Shown: piece after piece, positions 16,387-25,793 of the stretch | How the letters are laid out: each line of letters opens with the position of its first letter | How positions within the stretch are numbered: the first letter of the stretch is position 1 | Origin: Sphingopyxis witflariensis | GTDB lineage: Bacteria > Pseudomonadota > Alphaproteobacteria > Sphingomonadales > Sphingomonadaceae | Length of the DNA: 64,000 bases | Direction: 5' to 3' | Assembly: GCF_002205635.1 (NCBI RefSeq) | Contig: NZ_NISJ01000003.1 | Span: forward strand, 342,397-406,396 | Program-made: the position numbers and the translations under genes | Notes under the pieces: model-generated | Told to the model about the DNA's origin: nothing | Database searches by the model: none | What the model saw: only the letters and a program-made list of their open reading frames with translations

Positions 16387-16991
16387 GGCGACGTCCTTGA
16401 TTGAGTTTCGACGGATGAAGAATTGTCAGTCATTATCGCAGCGCTGTCGCGGTCCTGCGAGACATTGCCGCGATCTACAGCGTGTTCGGCGACAGCGTTC
16501 GATTCAGGCAGGGCCACGTCCGAAAAATGCTGCCGGATATAATCCAGCTTGGGATCGATGAAGCGGCGGCAGAAGGGCCGGCTCGGATCGGTACGATAGT
16601 AGTTCTGGTAACGCTCGTCCGAGGGTTTGAAACCTCTGAACGGTAGAACTTGGGTATGCGCGGGCTTGCCGAACCCCTCGGCGAAGCGGGCGATCTCCTG
16701 TTCGGCTTCATGGCGTTGGCTTTCATCGAAGATGTAGATCGCGCTGCGGTACTTGTCGCGAGGTGAGCGGGCACGGGCGGCTGAATGCGTCCTGAGATGC
16801 ACCTCGCACAGCGTCGCCACCGGAATGATTGACCGATCGAAAGTCACGATCACCCCTTCGGACCAGCTATCTGCCGGAGCGTCCGATTGGACAAAGCCTT
16901 GGTCTACCTGCGCAACGCCGCGCAGCGCCTGAAACACCCCTTCGGTGCACCAATGGCACCCCCCTCCAAAGCCCATCTTCGTCATCTTCAC
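16383..16991 (-). CDS. msrA: MsrA-like methionine sulfoxide reductase (copy 3, divergent)
   Basis: The 202-residue protein starts MKMTKMGFGGGCHWCTEGVF; GCHWCTE replaces the more common GCFWG(M/C) but keeps the catalytic Cys. KYRSAIYIFDESQRHEAEQ and an extended hydrophilic tail follow. It is clearly more distant from the two GGCFWGM-type copies in this window. It is translationally coupled to the periplasmic hydrolase gene and lies in a leftward group headed by the LysR-type promoter at 17793-17847. Confidence 0.85.
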   Translation of the reverse strand: MKMTKMGFGGGCHWCTEGVFQALRGVAQVDQGFVQSDAPADSWSEGVIVTFDRSIIPVATLCEVHLRTHSAARARSPRDKYRSAIYIFDESQRHEAEQEIARFAEGFGKPAHTQVLPFRGFKPSDERYQNYYRTDPSRPFCRRFIDPKLDYIRQHFSDVALPESNAVAEHAVDRGNVSQDRDSAAIMTDNSSSVETQSRTSP

Positions 16992-17022
16992 CTCTCGCTC
17001 CGGGACATATCCTTGCCGCAGA

Positions 17023-17256
17023 TCAGGGCCGTCGCGCGCGCCTGAGCCTTATGACTGTGGACGCAATCAACGAAAGCATCAGCGCGCCGATAAGAACAGC
17101 CGGAAACAGCGGACTGTGGACATGCATCATGGCGGGACGCAAATACAATCCGACTAAACCAAGGATCACGAAAGCGACCAATGCAAGGTGCAGGGCGCGC
17201 CGAGCAAGGGATTTTCTGCGGTTGAGCCAAAGGGGAGTCCCGGAGATATTGGTCAT
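17023..17256 (-). CDS. small membrane protein, unknown function
   Basis: 77 residues (MTNISGTPLWLNRRK...), with two predicted membrane helices (LALVAFVILGLVGLYL and LFPAVLIGALMLSLIAS) and a basic tail RLRRARRP. I do not recognise the family. It is 31 bp upstream of msrA copy 3 in the same direction and is likely in the same operon. Confidence 0.55.
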   Translation of the reverse strand: MTNISGTPLWLNRRKSLARRALHLALVAFVILGLVGLYLRPAMMHVHSPLFPAVLIGALMLSLIASTVIRLRRARRP

Positions 17257-17299
17257 GAATCATTGCCTTCCGGTAGTAGGGTTCAAGGTACGCAAACGA

Positions 17300-17638
17300 T
17301 CAAAGCGGTCGTGCACATTCAGAGCGAAGCCAAGTTTCCTGCAGACTGCTGAAGCCGGCCTCCCTTAGTATCTGCGTCGCCGCAGCTAACCGCTGGCCCC
17401 GCCGATCGAGAATTTTTACGAACGCGCGGAGCACTTCGAGTCGGGGATCAGCGAGTGTCCCGTTTTCACGCCCTCCCGGAAGAAGTTGATCTTTCTGGAA
17501 GAGGGCCTGCGCGAGATGGCGCCCCGATCCGAACTTTTGGCATTTCTCGCGCCGCGCCAGCGCGATGACCGTCAGTTCCAGCGGCGTGAAGATGAAAGCG
17601 CCGGATGGAAGTATCTCTGGCTCGATGAGGTGCAGCAC
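17300..17638 (-). CDS. conserved-looking protein of unknown function, head of the msrA3 operon
   Basis: 112 residues starting MLHLIEPEILPSGAFIFTPLELTVIALARR. It is mostly helical in character, with no membrane segment and with C-terminal Cys (SECARPL). The FTPLELTVIALARRE segment recalls DNA-binding LuxR/response-regulator helices, but the match is too short to assign. It is the first gene after the LysR-type promoter at 17793-17847 and would be the first cistron before the small membrane protein, msrA and the metallo-hydrolase. Confidence 0.5.
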   Translation of the reverse strand: MLHLIEPEILPSGAFIFTPLELTVIALARREKCQKFGSGRHLAQALFQKDQLLPGGRENGTLADPRLEVLRAFVKILDRRGQRLAAATQILREAGFSSLQETWLRSECARPL

Positions 17639-18128
17639 TGTGACGCGGCTCCCTTGTTCTCTTCATCGCTTTGGCGGCCCATCTATTTTGGCTAACCGAG
17701 GCGCCATTGAATAATGTGCGTTCGGCTAAGACACTCTCATTCATCCCGGAGCGGCGTCAGGCACGCCGTCGCTGGTGTGGTAGCCGTTGCCGACTATCGC
17801 AGTGAGCCAGAAAATTATCCAATAGACTGTGCCTATAGTTTTCATACTTCTGCAGCTCTGCGTGCCGAAGATTCATGCCGATTAAGCCTCCGATTTCATT
17901 GGCTTGTCGAAACCCTGTCATCCACGCGAGGGCGGCAAGGCTCTTGGAAATCAACGGCTGAAGCCGAGCCATCGATCGTCCGTCAGCCAAATTGGATCGC
18001 GCATCTGTCAGGCGCCTTGCGGCCGCCTCAATGACGATCTTCAGCGCATATCAATGGAATCAGAGCTTAAGGCGGATCGCTGTGAGGCGTAGTCGATTTC
18101 CAAGACGATGATTTTTGCGGGGTTCCGA
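17639..18128. other. 490-bp gap between convergently placed regulator and msrA3 group
   Basis: No gene is supported here. The gap holds one copy of the shared LysR-type promoter (listed separately, 17793-17847). The rest, next to the LysR 3' end at 18129, shows no hairpin or frame that I can support. Confidence 0.5.
17793..17847 (-). promoter_or_regulatory. shared LysR-type promoter, site L1
   Basis: Read leftward: GTATGAAAACTATAG (17833-17847), 8 bp, TATTGGAT with -35 TTGGAT at 17817-17822, an 18-bp spacer, and -10 GATAGT at 17793-17798. The palindrome has ATA(G/C)/CTAT half-sites spaced by 11 bp. The nearest gene in that direction starts at 17638 (unknown protein), followed by a small membrane protein, msrA3 and the metallo-hydrolase. 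Confidence 0.8.
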
Positions 18129-19025
18129 TCAGCCGAGCCTCGCCTGCAGCTCGCTTAGCAGCCATGCCCCCGCGCGGCCTGGAGCGCGATTCCGCATGTG
18201 GGCGGCGTAGATCATCAGCGGACCGGTCGCGCTCGCCGGATCGTCTTCAATGGTCAATGCAACCAAGCGACCATCGGCCAGATGTGGCGCGATGAGATGC
18301 TCGGGCATCCGGCACCATCCCAAGCCCGCCAGCAAGAAATCCATTCGCCGTGCGAGGTCTACGAACCGCCAAGCCCTGGTGCCGATGATGCCGTAGCTCG
18401 GGCCATCGGGTGCGGCCGGGTCGGAGAGGACGAGTTGGATATGCTCTTCCAGGTCGCCGGCTGCCAAAGGCCGATTTAGCAAGGCGAGGGGATGGGCGGG
18501 CGACACCACCGGCACAAGATCGATCCCGAGCAAAGGCAGCGCTACGATGTCATCCGGTACGCTTGGCAACAGGATACAGAACGCCAGTGCCGCGTCCCCG
18601 CGTCGCAGTCGTCGCTCGGCTCCGCCCAGCCCCTCGGTAGAAAAGCTGACCGGAAGGAATGGGAATGCGGCGCGCAGCGCATGCAAGCTGTCGATGAAGG
18701 CAGCAGTTGGCACAAGCGGATCGATCGCGACTGCCAGTTCGGCCTCGATCCCCTCGCGCGTGCTGGCGGCTATGGCATCGAACCGGGCGGCGCTCGCAAG
18801 GACCGAGCGCGCCTGTGCCACCAGCACCCGGCCGACATCGGTCAGGACCGGCCGGAAGCCGGATCGGTCGAACAGCGTTACCCCCTGCACGTCCTCGAGC
18901 GTCGCAACTGCCTGACTGATGGCGGATTGAGCGCGGCCAAGACTGCGCCCGGCCGCGGAGAAACTGCCCGTCTCGGCGATAGTCGTAAGGACGCGGAGCT
19001 GGTCCAGCGTGAAATTCCCAATCAT
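18129..19025 (-). CDS. LysR family transcriptional regulator
   Basis: The 298-residue protein has an N-terminal helix-turn-helix (LTTIAETGSFSAAGRSLGRAQ) and a substrate-binding domain with SFSTEGLGGAERRL. It is divergent from the DODA-type dioxygenase and azoreductase genes and shares an inverted repeat with them (19040-19063). The inducer may be an aromatic compound or quinone, from context. Confidence 0.9.
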   Translation of the reverse strand: MIGNFTLDQLRVLTTIAETGSFSAAGRSLGRAQSAISQAVATLEDVQGVTLFDRSGFRPVLTDVGRVLVAQARSVLASAARFDAIAASTREGIEAELAVAIDPLVPTAAFIDSLHALRAAFPFLPVSFSTEGLGGAERRLRRGDAALAFCILLPSVPDDIVALPLLGIDLVPVVSPAHPLALLNRPLAAGDLEEHIQLVLSDPAAPDGPSYGIIGTRAWRFVDLARRMDFLLAGLGWCRMPEHLIAPHLADGRLVALTIEDDPASATGPLMIYAAHMRNRAPGRAGAWLLSELQARLG

Positions 19026-19039
19026 CCATCACCTCAGCC

Positions 19040-19063
19040 GATAAAGACTATCACATCTTTATC
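19040..19063. promoter_or_regulatory. inverted repeat between divergent LysR and DODA genes
   Basis: GATAAAG (19040-19046) and CTTTATC (19057-19063), perfect 7-bp arms with a 10-bp spacer, in the 75-bp intergenic region. This is the likely binding site of the adjacent LysR; its sequence differs from the shared L1-L7 motif. Confidence 0.65.
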
Positions 19064-19100
19064 ACTTCCATGACGATCGTCCACCCAACATATAGCGCAC

Positions 19101-19892
19101 ATGCAACCCACCTTCTTCATCAATCACGGCGGCGGTCCCTGCTTCTTCCTGGAGCCCGGGCCGATGCGCGATACGTGGCGCGACCTCGAGACCTATTTGC
19201 GGGGCTTTAGGGCGACGCTGCCGGAGCAACCGCGCGCCATCCTCGCCATATCCGGGCATTGGGAAGAGAAGGTGCCGACCGTCAACGCTGGCGCGCACCC
19301 GTCGCTTCTGTTCGACTATGACGGGTTTCCCGAACATACCTACCGCTTGACCTGGCCTGCGCCCGGCGCCCCCGCAATCGCGGCGCGGGTAAGCGAGCTG
19401 TTGTCGGACGCTGGCATTGCCAATGGCGCGGAGCACGCTCGGGGCTGGGATCACGGCATCTTCGTGCCGCTCAAGGTCATGTTACCCGAAGCCGACATTC
19501 CGCTCATACAGCTTTCACTGCAGCATGGTCTCGATCCGGCCGCCCACCTTGCCATCGGGCGGGCGCTGAAGCCCCTGCGCGACGAGGGCGTGCTGATCCT
19601 CGGCAGCGGTCAGACATACCACAACATGCGCGGCTTCTTCGGCGGCGGGGCGAATGACGAGAAGGCGGAGGCCTTCGACGCCTGGCTGCGCTCCGTCATG
19701 ATCGACGGCGCAACTCGCGACGAAGCTCTGATCCGATGGGAAGACGCGCCGCATGCCCGTGTCGCGCAGCCCCATGAGGACCACCTGCTGCCGCTGATGG
19801 TCGCGGCGGGCGCCGCGTCTGGAGAGCCCGGCGTCGTTCACTTCCACGGCCACGCTCTCGGCAAGCCGATATCCGGCTTCCGTTTCGGCTGA
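19101..19892 (+). CDS. class III extradiol (DODA/LigB-type) dioxygenase family protein
   Basis: The 263-residue protein starts MQPTFFINHGGGPCFFLEPG. Family residues are visible: His in NHGGGP, His in ISGHWEE, HARGWDHGIFVPL and a late His in QPHEDHLLPLMVAAG. Members such as YgiD and DODA open catechol rings using Fe or Zn. It is probably part of a LysR-controlled pair with azoreductase for aromatic or quinone detoxification. Confidence 0.9.
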   Translation: MQPTFFINHGGGPCFFLEPGPMRDTWRDLETYLRGFRATLPEQPRAILAISGHWEEKVPTVNAGAHPSLLFDYDGFPEHTYRLTWPAPGAPAIAARVSELLSDAGIANGAEHARGWDHGIFVPLKVMLPEADIPLIQLSLQHGLDPAAHLAIGRALKPLRDEGVLILGSGQTYHNMRGFFGGGANDEKAEAFDAWLRSVMIDGATRDEALIRWEDAPHARVAQPHEDHLLPLMVAAGAASGEPGVVHFHGHALGKPISGFRFG

Positions 19893-19916
19893 TCGAATCT
19901 CAAGAAAGGAATAATC

Positions 19917-20531
19917 ATGGCCAAGCTTCTCGTTGTTGAAACCAGCCCCCGCGGCGATCAGTCGATCTCGCGCAACATGACACGTCGCTTCGTCGCGGAA
20001 TGGCGGACGGCACACCCGGACGGCGAGGTCGTCGTCCGTGACCTGACAGAGACCAACTTGCAGTTCGTCACTGCCCCATGGCTCCAGGCCTATTTCACGC
20101 CGGATGCGCAACACTCGCCCGAGATGAAGGCCGAACTGCGCCTCTCAGACGAACTCGTCTCAGAACTGCTTGCCTGCGACCACCTCGTCATCGCGACCCC
20201 GGTCTACAACTACAACGTGCCTGCCGCGCTCAAGGCGTGGATCGACAGCATCGTTCGCAAGGGGCTGACGCTCGGCTTCGACGGCAAAGGACTCGTGACC
20301 GGCAAGACCGCCACGGTCTTGATGGCGAGCGGCGGCGTCTACACCGAAGGTTCGCCGATCCGCGACCGCGACATCGCAACGCAGTACCTGCGGTTGCTTC
20401 TCGGCGTGATCGGCATCACCGACGTCACCGTCGTGGCCGGTGGCGGTGCAAAGGCGGTCGACATGCGCGAGACGACGATGGACGGATTCATAGAAACGCT
20501 TCAACACGAGCTTGAGGCCGCCGCTGCCTGA
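19917..20531 (+). CDS. azoR: FMN-dependent NADH azoreductase
   Basis: The 204-residue flavodoxin-fold protein starts [19 protein letters not shown]. The FMN-binding segments are [28 protein letters not shown] (about 96-113) and [11 protein letters not shown]. AzoR reduces azo bonds and quinones by two electrons, avoiding semiquinones. It follows the DODA-type gene by 24 bp with GAAAGGA upstream and is followed by a hairpin terminator. Confidence 0.92.
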   Translation: MAKLLVVETSPRGDQSISRNMTRRFVAEWRTAHPDGEVVVRDLTETNLQFVTAPWLQAYFTPDAQHSPEMKAELRLSDELVSELLACDHLVIATPVYNYNVPAALKAWIDSIVRKGLTLGFDGKGLVTGKTATVLMASGGVYTEGSPIRDRDIATQYLRLLLGVIGITDVTVVAGGGAKAVDMRETTMDGFIETLQHELEAAAA

Positions 20532-20538
20532 GCGGGAC

Positions 20539-20568
20539 AATGGGCTGCGTGTCTGCATGCAGCCCATT
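20539..20568 (+). terminator. hairpin terminator after azoR
   Basis: AATGGGCTGC (20539-20548) and GCAGCCCATT (20559-20568) form a 10-bp perfect stem with a 10-bp loop, 8 bp after the azoR stop. There is no T-run, but the position fits. Confidence 0.7.
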
Positions 20569-21056
20569 GGCCAAACCGCCTATTCGCCATTCCCCCAAAG
20601 CAGGTGGCCGTGCGGCATTCCGCATGGAAGACACGCTTGGCCGCTTCGTCATAGCCGACGCCACGATAAGCGAGTGTGCGCAGGACGGGATGCCGCCGGA
20701 TCTCGGCATCCGGTCGGTGCATGTAAGGCGCAGTGCCGCGTCGTCCGCGGCGCGCGCGGAAAGGATGCCCGGATAGCGCGCGAAGAGGGTCACGGCCGAA
20801 GCGGTTTCGCGGTCCTTACCGGCATTGCGGCAGTCCGTAATCGCGTTATCGATCGCGTGCAGCGACGCGGCGGTCGTGGTAAGAGCCCCCGGGTCAAGCG
20901 CCTACTGGCAACGCAGCGTGATGTCCTGTTGCAAGGGGTGGGCCTCCGGTCTAAAGCGCCAATCGGCTCCCCCGATCCCTCCCCCCTCCTCTCTTCCGGT
21001 GAATCGCTGACCATCGGCCAGGAAACCATCCCACCTTGAGAATGCGCTGCGCAGCC
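20569..21056. other. 488-bp region without a supported gene, possibly a gene remnant
   Basis: Several high-GC frames are open but none has a start with a ribosome-binding site or a recognisable domain. On the minus strand one short stretch (RHPVLRTLAYRGVGYDEAAKRVFHAE split over 20600-20720) looks protein-like and is interrupted, so a decayed gene is possible. I cannot name it. Confidence 0.35.
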
Positions 21057-21716
21057 TCAGGCAGAGATCGTCACAGGTTCCGACATTACAATCCGGTTTT
21101 GCACGCTCGGGCGTTCCAGCATCCGCTCGTACCAGGCGCGCAGCGCCTCGCATTCCTGCGGCACGGAAAGTTTGACAAGGCCGGCGAATATCAGGCCACC
21201 GACCACGGTAATGTCGGCCATCGAGAAAGTGTCTCCAGCGATGAAGGGCACCTGCCGAAGAACGCTGTCAAAATAATGCATTCCGCGCACGGCCTTGTCG
21301 CGCTGGCGAAGACCCCATTCAGCATTCTGGTAGATCTCAACGTCCGGCCCCAGGCCCGGTGTCGCATGGTGAAAATAGACACTGACCGCGTCGAGCAGTT
21401 CGATCTCGGCACGCTTGCTCATCATGTGGATCACCCCCTGCTCGCGTGGCGTAACACCCGTCAGAATGGGTTTGTCGTTCAGGGCATCAAGATATTGGGT
21501 AATCGCGGTGCACTCGGCGATCAGCGTCCCATCGTCGAGTTCTAGCACCGGGAGCGTGCCCGAATAGTTTTTGACGAGGAACACCGGCGTTTTGTGCTCA
21601 CCCTTCCACAAGTCGACCGAAACGAAGCGGACCTGCGATTGCATCCCAAGCTCGCCCAAAGCGATGCGCACGCGGGCCGGATATGGACCGGTGTGCCAGT
21701 CGTAGATCGTCATCAT
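21057..21716 (-). CDS. glutathione S-transferase family protein
   Basis: The 219-residue protein starts at ATG 21716 after GGAGATTCCC. The thioredoxin-fold N-domain has TGPYPARVRIALGELG, the cis-Pro segment SGTLPVLELDDG and ECTAITQYLD; the C-domain includes FIAGDTFSMADITVVGGLIFA. It conjugates glutathione to electrophiles. It is divergent from a TetR gene with two paired operators between them. Confidence 0.92.
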   Translation of the reverse strand: MMTIYDWHTGPYPARVRIALGELGMQSQVRFVSVDLWKGEHKTPVFLVKNYSGTLPVLELDDGTLIAECTAITQYLDALNDKPILTGVTPREQGVIHMMSKRAEIELLDAVSVYFHHATPGLGPDVEIYQNAEWGLRQRDKAVRGMHYFDSVLRQVPFIAGDTFSMADITVVGGLIFAGLVKLSVPQECEALRAWYERMLERPSVQNRIVMSEPVTISA

Positions 21717-21726
21717 CTGGGAATCT

Positions 21727-21800
21727 CCTACCTGCCAGTTGGTAGGCGACAACTAGAGCTTTCTATTTCGGCTGGCAATGCCTATCTGTCACTTGGTAGG
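21727..21800. promoter_or_regulatory. two tandem TetR-type operators (CCTACC-N8-GGTAGG)
   Basis: Site one is 21727-21746, with perfect arms CCTACC and GGTAGG 8 bp apart. Site two is 21781-21800, with arms CCTATC and GGTAGG, the same spacing. Their centres are 54 bp apart. Both lie between the divergent GST (start 21716) and TetR (start 21815) genes. Confidence 0.75.
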
Positions 21801-21814
21801 CAACCTGGACGGCC

Positions 21815-22378
21815 ATGACTATGAATGCAAAAGAGGCAATTTTGGCAGCGGCCAGGAGGTCGGCACAGGAGAGTGGCTATGCAGGTCTCAACTTCCGCGA
21901 TCTGGCAGCAGACGTAGGGATCAAGTCGGCGAGCATCTATTATTATTATCCGAGCAAGGCCGACCTCGGCACCGCGGTCGCGCGCCGCTACTGGGAGGAC
22001 ACAGCCGCGGAGCTGGACGGGCTGCTCGCAGAGCTGTCTGATCCGCGCAGCGCGCTGCAACGGTATCCATCTATCTTCCGCCGCTCGCTCGAGAACGGAA
22101 ATCGCCTTTGCTTGGGCAGTTTCATGGCGGCGGAATTCAGCGATTTGCCAGCGGCTGTGAAGGCGGAGGTTCAGGCGTTCGCCGACGTCAACGTCGCTTG
22201 GCTGAGTAAGGTTCTTTCGGCTATCGGCGATGGTGATGCTATAGCAAGCAACGCCCATGCCCGTGCAATCTTCGCGGCGGTTTCAGGGGCGCAGCTCCTG
22301 GCGCGTAGCCGCGCGGACGTCGCACTCTTCGATGGCTTGATCGAAACCTACCGGGGAACTGGGCTTCTACCGGCCTGA
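21815..22378 (+). CDS. TetR/AcrR family transcriptional regulator
   Basis: The 187-residue protein starts MTMNAKEAILAAARRSAQ, with helix-turn-helix FRDLAADVGIKSASIYYYYPSKADLG. It belongs to the AcuR/NemR-like size group. Cys occurs in LENGNRLCLGSF, a position where NemR-type sensors react with electrophiles. It probably represses itself and the divergent GST through the two CCTACC-type operators. Confidence 0.9.
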   Translation: MTMNAKEAILAAARRSAQESGYAGLNFRDLAADVGIKSASIYYYYPSKADLGTAVARRYWEDTAAELDGLLAELSDPRSALQRYPSIFRRSLENGNRLCLGSFMAAEFSDLPAAVKAEVQAFADVNVAWLSKVLSAIGDGDAIASNAHARAIFAAVSGAQLLARSRADVALFDGLIETYRGTGLLPA

Positions 22379-22415
22379 TGAAAACGTTTCCATCCCTTGC
22401 CGATGGAGTTGAACA

Positions 22416-22832
22416 ATGAGCGCACCTTGCCACCTCGCATTTCCGGTCCACGATCTCGCGGCTGCACGAGCGCTTTACGGCGACCTGCTCGGCTGCCCCG
22501 AGGAGCGCAGCGCAACAGAGTTGGTGGACTTCGACTTCTTTGGACACCAGATTGTTGGCCATCTTTCGCCTGCCGAAATTGGCTTCGTGTCGGCGAACGA
22601 AGTCGATGGCCATGGCGTGCCGATCCGGCACTTTGGGATCGTGCTGCCGATGGATTTATGGAACAAGACGGCAGATACCCTGTCCGCAGCGGGCATGGAC
22701 TTCCTGATTGAGCCTTACGCTCGCTTCAAGGGAAAAGCCGGGGAGCAGGCGACAATGGTCTTCAAAGGCCCTAGCGGCAACGCCATCGAGAAGAAGGCAT
22801 TCGCCGATATCGGCCAGCTGTTCGCGAAATAG
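22416..22832 (+). CDS. VOC (glyoxalase/extradiol-type) superfamily protein
   Basis: The 138-residue single-domain protein starts MSAPCHLAFPVHDLAAARALYGDLLG. Metal ligands typical of the fold are His in LAFPVHDL/HLAFPV, His in IRHFGIVL and the late Glu in NAIEKKAF. Substrate is unknown. It lies 37 bp after the TetR stop and abuts the homoserine-dehydrogenase-like gene. Confidence 0.85.
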   Translation: MSAPCHLAFPVHDLAAARALYGDLLGCPEERSATELVDFDFFGHQIVGHLSPAEIGFVSANEVDGHGVPIRHFGIVLPMDLWNKTADTLSAAGMDFLIEPYARFKGKAGEQATMVFKGPSGNAIEKKAFADIGQLFAK

Positions 22833-22835
22833 GTG

Positions 22836-23837
22836 ATGCTCACATCCCGCATCGCTATTTCCGGGTTCGGCGCGGTCGGCCGCGCGACCGCGCACCTGTT
22901 GCTCGCTCGGCGCGATCGCTATCGTACCGTCTTTGGCGTCGATGTGCGTCTCGTCGCGGTGTGCGGATCGCGCAGCGGCGCGTTCGACCCGGCAGGATTG
23001 GCGCCCGACCGCTTCGACGTATTGGAAGCTGGCCTGTCCGGCCCCGACTTCATTGCATCGAGCGGCGCCGACGTGTTGATCGAGGCTGGCCCGAGCGACT
23101 TTCGCACAGGTGGTCCCGGCCTCGACTATATCCGCTCAGCGCTTACCGGCGGCGTGGACACGATCGTCATTTCGAAGGGCGCGCTGGTGTGTGATGGCAG
23201 GGCCCTCAGGGATCGTGCGCGAGCCTCCGGCGCGATGCTCAAGATCAGCGGTGCCACCGCGGCGGCGCTGCCAACGATCGACCTGCTGCACTATAATTTG
23301 GCGGGCTGCACGACGCTACGGGTCGACGGCATCCTCAATGCCACGTCCAACTATCTGCTCGACGCGATGATGATACGCGGCGTCGGACTGGACGAGGCGC
23401 TTGCCGAAGCGCAAGCGGGCGGTTTTGCAGAACCCGATCCGCGCAACGATATTGAGGGGTGGGACACCGCCTGCAAGCTGCTCATTCTCGCAAACTTCGG
23501 TCTCGGTGCCGACCTTATGATGACAGACCTGACCGTCGAAGGGATTCAGTCAGTTACCTCAGGGCACATCGCGCAGTGGCGGGCAGACGGTCTCGCACCT
23601 AGACTGGTCGGTAGCGTGATCCGTGACGGCGATGCGCTTCGCGCCAGTGTGGGCATCCGCACATATCCGCCGAATGACCCGTTTGCCCATATTGCCGGCA
23701 AGAACAAGGCGATCCGCATCGAAACCGACGCCATGGGCGAGATCGTCGCGATCGGAGGCGGTTCTGGCCCGATTGCGACTGCCGCAGCTGCTCTCAAGGA
23801 TCTTGAGCACATCTTCCAGTCACGGTCGTTACGATAG
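22836..23837 (+). CDS. homoserine dehydrogenase-like protein
   Basis: The 333-residue protein has the N-terminal NAD(P) loop ISGFGAVGRATAHLL and a central catalytic segment GILNATSNYLLDAMM followed by GGFAEPDPRNDIEGWDTACKLLILAN, as in homoserine dehydrogenase. The C-terminal ACT domain of most bacterial HomDH is absent. It reduces aspartate semialdehyde to homoserine in Met/Thr synthesis, if it keeps that function. GTG 22833 is an alternative start, right after the VOC stop. Confidence 0.85.
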   Translation: MLTSRIAISGFGAVGRATAHLLLARRDRYRTVFGVDVRLVAVCGSRSGAFDPAGLAPDRFDVLEAGLSGPDFIASSGADVLIEAGPSDFRTGGPGLDYIRSALTGGVDTIVISKGALVCDGRALRDRARASGAMLKISGATAAALPTIDLLHYNLAGCTTLRVDGILNATSNYLLDAMMIRGVGLDEALAEAQAGGFAEPDPRNDIEGWDTACKLLILANFGLGADLMMTDLTVEGIQSVTSGHIAQWRADGLAPRLVGSVIRDGDALRASVGIRTYPPNDPFAHIAGKNKAIRIETDAMGEIVAIGGGSGPIATAAAALKDLEHIFQSRSLR

Positions 23838-23924
23838 GCGGGACTTCAATGAGCGTAACCGGGGGACGCGGTGCCTCGTCCGCGTCATTCGCCAGTCCGA
23901 TTCAGCGTCTCTCCAGCGAACGGG

Positions 23925-24743
23925 TCATGCCACGATCGCGGGCAATACAAAGCGATCGATGGCGTCGGCGACGCCGTCCTCCTCACTCGAGAGCGCGACA
24001 TGGCTCGCTGCTGCGCGGACCGCCTCGGGTGCCTGGCCCATCGCAACGGACATCGCGGCGCGCGCGAACATCGGCAAATCATTGCGCTGGTCTCCGAGCA
24101 CCGCGACCGCCGAAAGCGGTACGCCATACGCCGCGGCGAGCGTGGCCACGCCAGCGCCCTTGTTGGCATCGGGACCGGTGATATCGAGGTAATAGGGCTG
24201 CGAGCGCGCCACCGTCGCGTTTTTACCGAGAACCGTCTGAGTTTCGGCTTCGATCGTGGCGAGCAGATCGTGGTCGGCACTCACCCCGACCAATTTATCA
24301 GCCTGATCAAGATGGGCTGAGAGATCGACGTCGAAGATCGGCTCGAGACCGGCCGCCAGCTTTTCACGGCCAAGATTAGAGTTGGTGCGGTCACGCGCGT
24401 ACCATTTGCCATAGGCGAACAGCCAGGGCGTCACTCCAGCGCGATCGATCCGGGCGAGCGCCGCGGCCGCAGTAGCGGGATCGAGGGTAGCTTGCGAAAC
24501 AACGCGGCCGTCGGGCATCACCACCGTACCACCGTTGAATGCTGCGATCGGGCCTTCCAGGCCCAGCCGCTGCGCGATCCATAGCATCCCGCTCGGCGGG
24601 CGAGCGCTGATCAGGCTTACCGGGATGCCCGCGCTCAGGACGCGACGAACGGCCGCAACAACGCCGTCAGACAAGCTTTTGTCGCGGCGGACCAAGGTGC
24701 CGTCGATATCGGAAATCAGCAGGCGAATTGGTCTAGCGCTCAC
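23925..24743 (-). CDS. Cof-type HAD-superfamily phosphatase
   Basis: About 272 residues. Motif I is LLISDIDGTLV with both Asp residues, motif II is SLISARPPSG, and the last Asp pair is in AVLGDQRNDLPM. The C2 cap domain is large. These enzymes dephosphorylate sugar phosphates, FMN or PLP. The GTG at 24743 is chosen because it starts just before motif I; a frame from ATG 24797 would add 18 residues. It follows gnd by about 70 bp in the same direction and may be in its operon. Confidence 0.85.
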   Translation of the reverse strand: MSARPIRLLISDIDGTLVRRDKSLSDGVVAAVRRVLSAGIPVSLISARPPSGMLWIAQRLGLEGPIAAFNGGTVVMPDGRVVSQATLDPATAAAALARIDRAGVTPWLFAYGKWYARDRTNSNLGREKLAAGLEPIFDVDLSAHLDQADKLVGVSADHDLLATIEAETQTVLGKNATVARSQPYYLDITGPDANKGAGVATLAAAYGVPLSAVAVLGDQRNDLPMFARAAMSVAMGQAPEAVRAAASHVALSSEEDGVADAIDRFVLPAIVA

Positions 24744-24815
24744 GCCGATGCGCCCAAACTTCGGCCATCGTGTGGGATAAGCATCCCGACACTGCAACGG
24801 AGGGACGGGCCAATA

Positions 24816-25793
24816 TCATTGGGGCATTTCGACATGACCGCCAAAGCCGAAGCGCATCGCCGAAAGAAGCTTGTCACCAAAAGTGTGATCGACGCGGCTG
24901 CGATAACGCGCGAACAAGGCTGCAGAGAGGACATAGGCCGGGACGGCCTCTTCCATCGCCGCGTCAATCGTCCACTGGCCCTCGCCCGAATCCGAGACAT
25001 GGCCGGTGAATTGTTCGAGCATCGGATCAGCGACCAGGCCGATCGCGCACAGATCGAGCAGCCAAGACGAGATCACGCTGCCGCGACGCCAGACCTCGGC
25101 GACGTCCGTCAGGTCGATGTCGAAGCGTTCCTCGGGTGCGAGCCGTTCGGACGACTTGCTCTTGAGGATGTCAAAGCCCTCCGCATAAGCCTGCATCAGC
25201 CCGTATTCGATGCCGTTATGGACCATCTTGACGAAGTGGCCGGCGCCGGTGGGGCCGACGTGGATATAGCCGCGCTCGGCGCGATTGTCGTGCGCGTCGC
25301 GTCCAATGGTGCGGACGATCGAACCATAGCCCGGGGCGAGTGTATCGAAGACAGGATCCAACAGGTCAACGGTCTGCTTATCGCCGCCGATCATCATGCA
25401 GTAGCCGCGTTCGAGCCCCCAGACCCCGCCCGACGTACCGACGTCGATATAGTGGAGGTGCTTCGCCTTTGCCGCGGCACCACGTTTGATGTCGTCTTTG
25501 TAGAAGCTGTTGCCGCCATCGATGATGATATCTCCCGGCTCAGCCAATTCCATCAGCTTGTCGACCGCGTCTTGGGTGGGAGCGCCCGCCGGGAGCATTA
25601 CCCAGAAGATCCGCGGCGCGGTGAGTTTGGCGACGACATCTTCAAGAGAATTCGCTCCGATGGCACCTTCACCGGCAAGCTGAGTGACCGCGGCAGGATC
25701 GCGGTTGAAGGCGACGATCTCATGCCCGCCGCGCATCAGGCGACGCGCGATATTGGCACCCATGCGGCCGAGGCCGATCATTGCAAGACGCAT
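24816..25793 (-). CDS. gnd: decarboxylating 6-phosphogluconate dehydrogenase (short, YqeC/GndA-type)
   Basis: The 325-residue protein starts [25 protein letters not shown], with coenzyme loop [38 protein letters not shown] and SDSGEGQWT are family signatures; Lys and His are in [11 protein letters not shown]. The short type often prefers NAD+, but the coenzyme here is not decided. It would supply NAD(P)H. A shared LysR-type promoter (L4) lies 140 bp upstream. Confidence 0.93.
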   Translation of the reverse strand: MRLAMIGLGRMGANIARRLMRGGHEIVAFNRDPAAVTQLAGEGAIGANSLEDVVAKLTAPRIFWVMLPAGAPTQDAVDKLMELAEPGDIIIDGGNSFYKDDIKRGAAAKAKHLHYIDVGTSGGVWGLERGYCMMIGGDKQTVDLLDPVFDTLAPGYGSIVRTIGRDAHDNRAERGYIHVGPTGAGHFVKMVHNGIEYGLMQAYAEGFDILKSKSSERLAPEERFDIDLTDVAEVWRRGSVISSWLLDLCAIGLVADPMLEQFTGHVSDSGEGQWTIDAAMEEAVPAYVLSAALFARYRSRVDHTFGDKLLSAMRFGFGGHVEMPQ

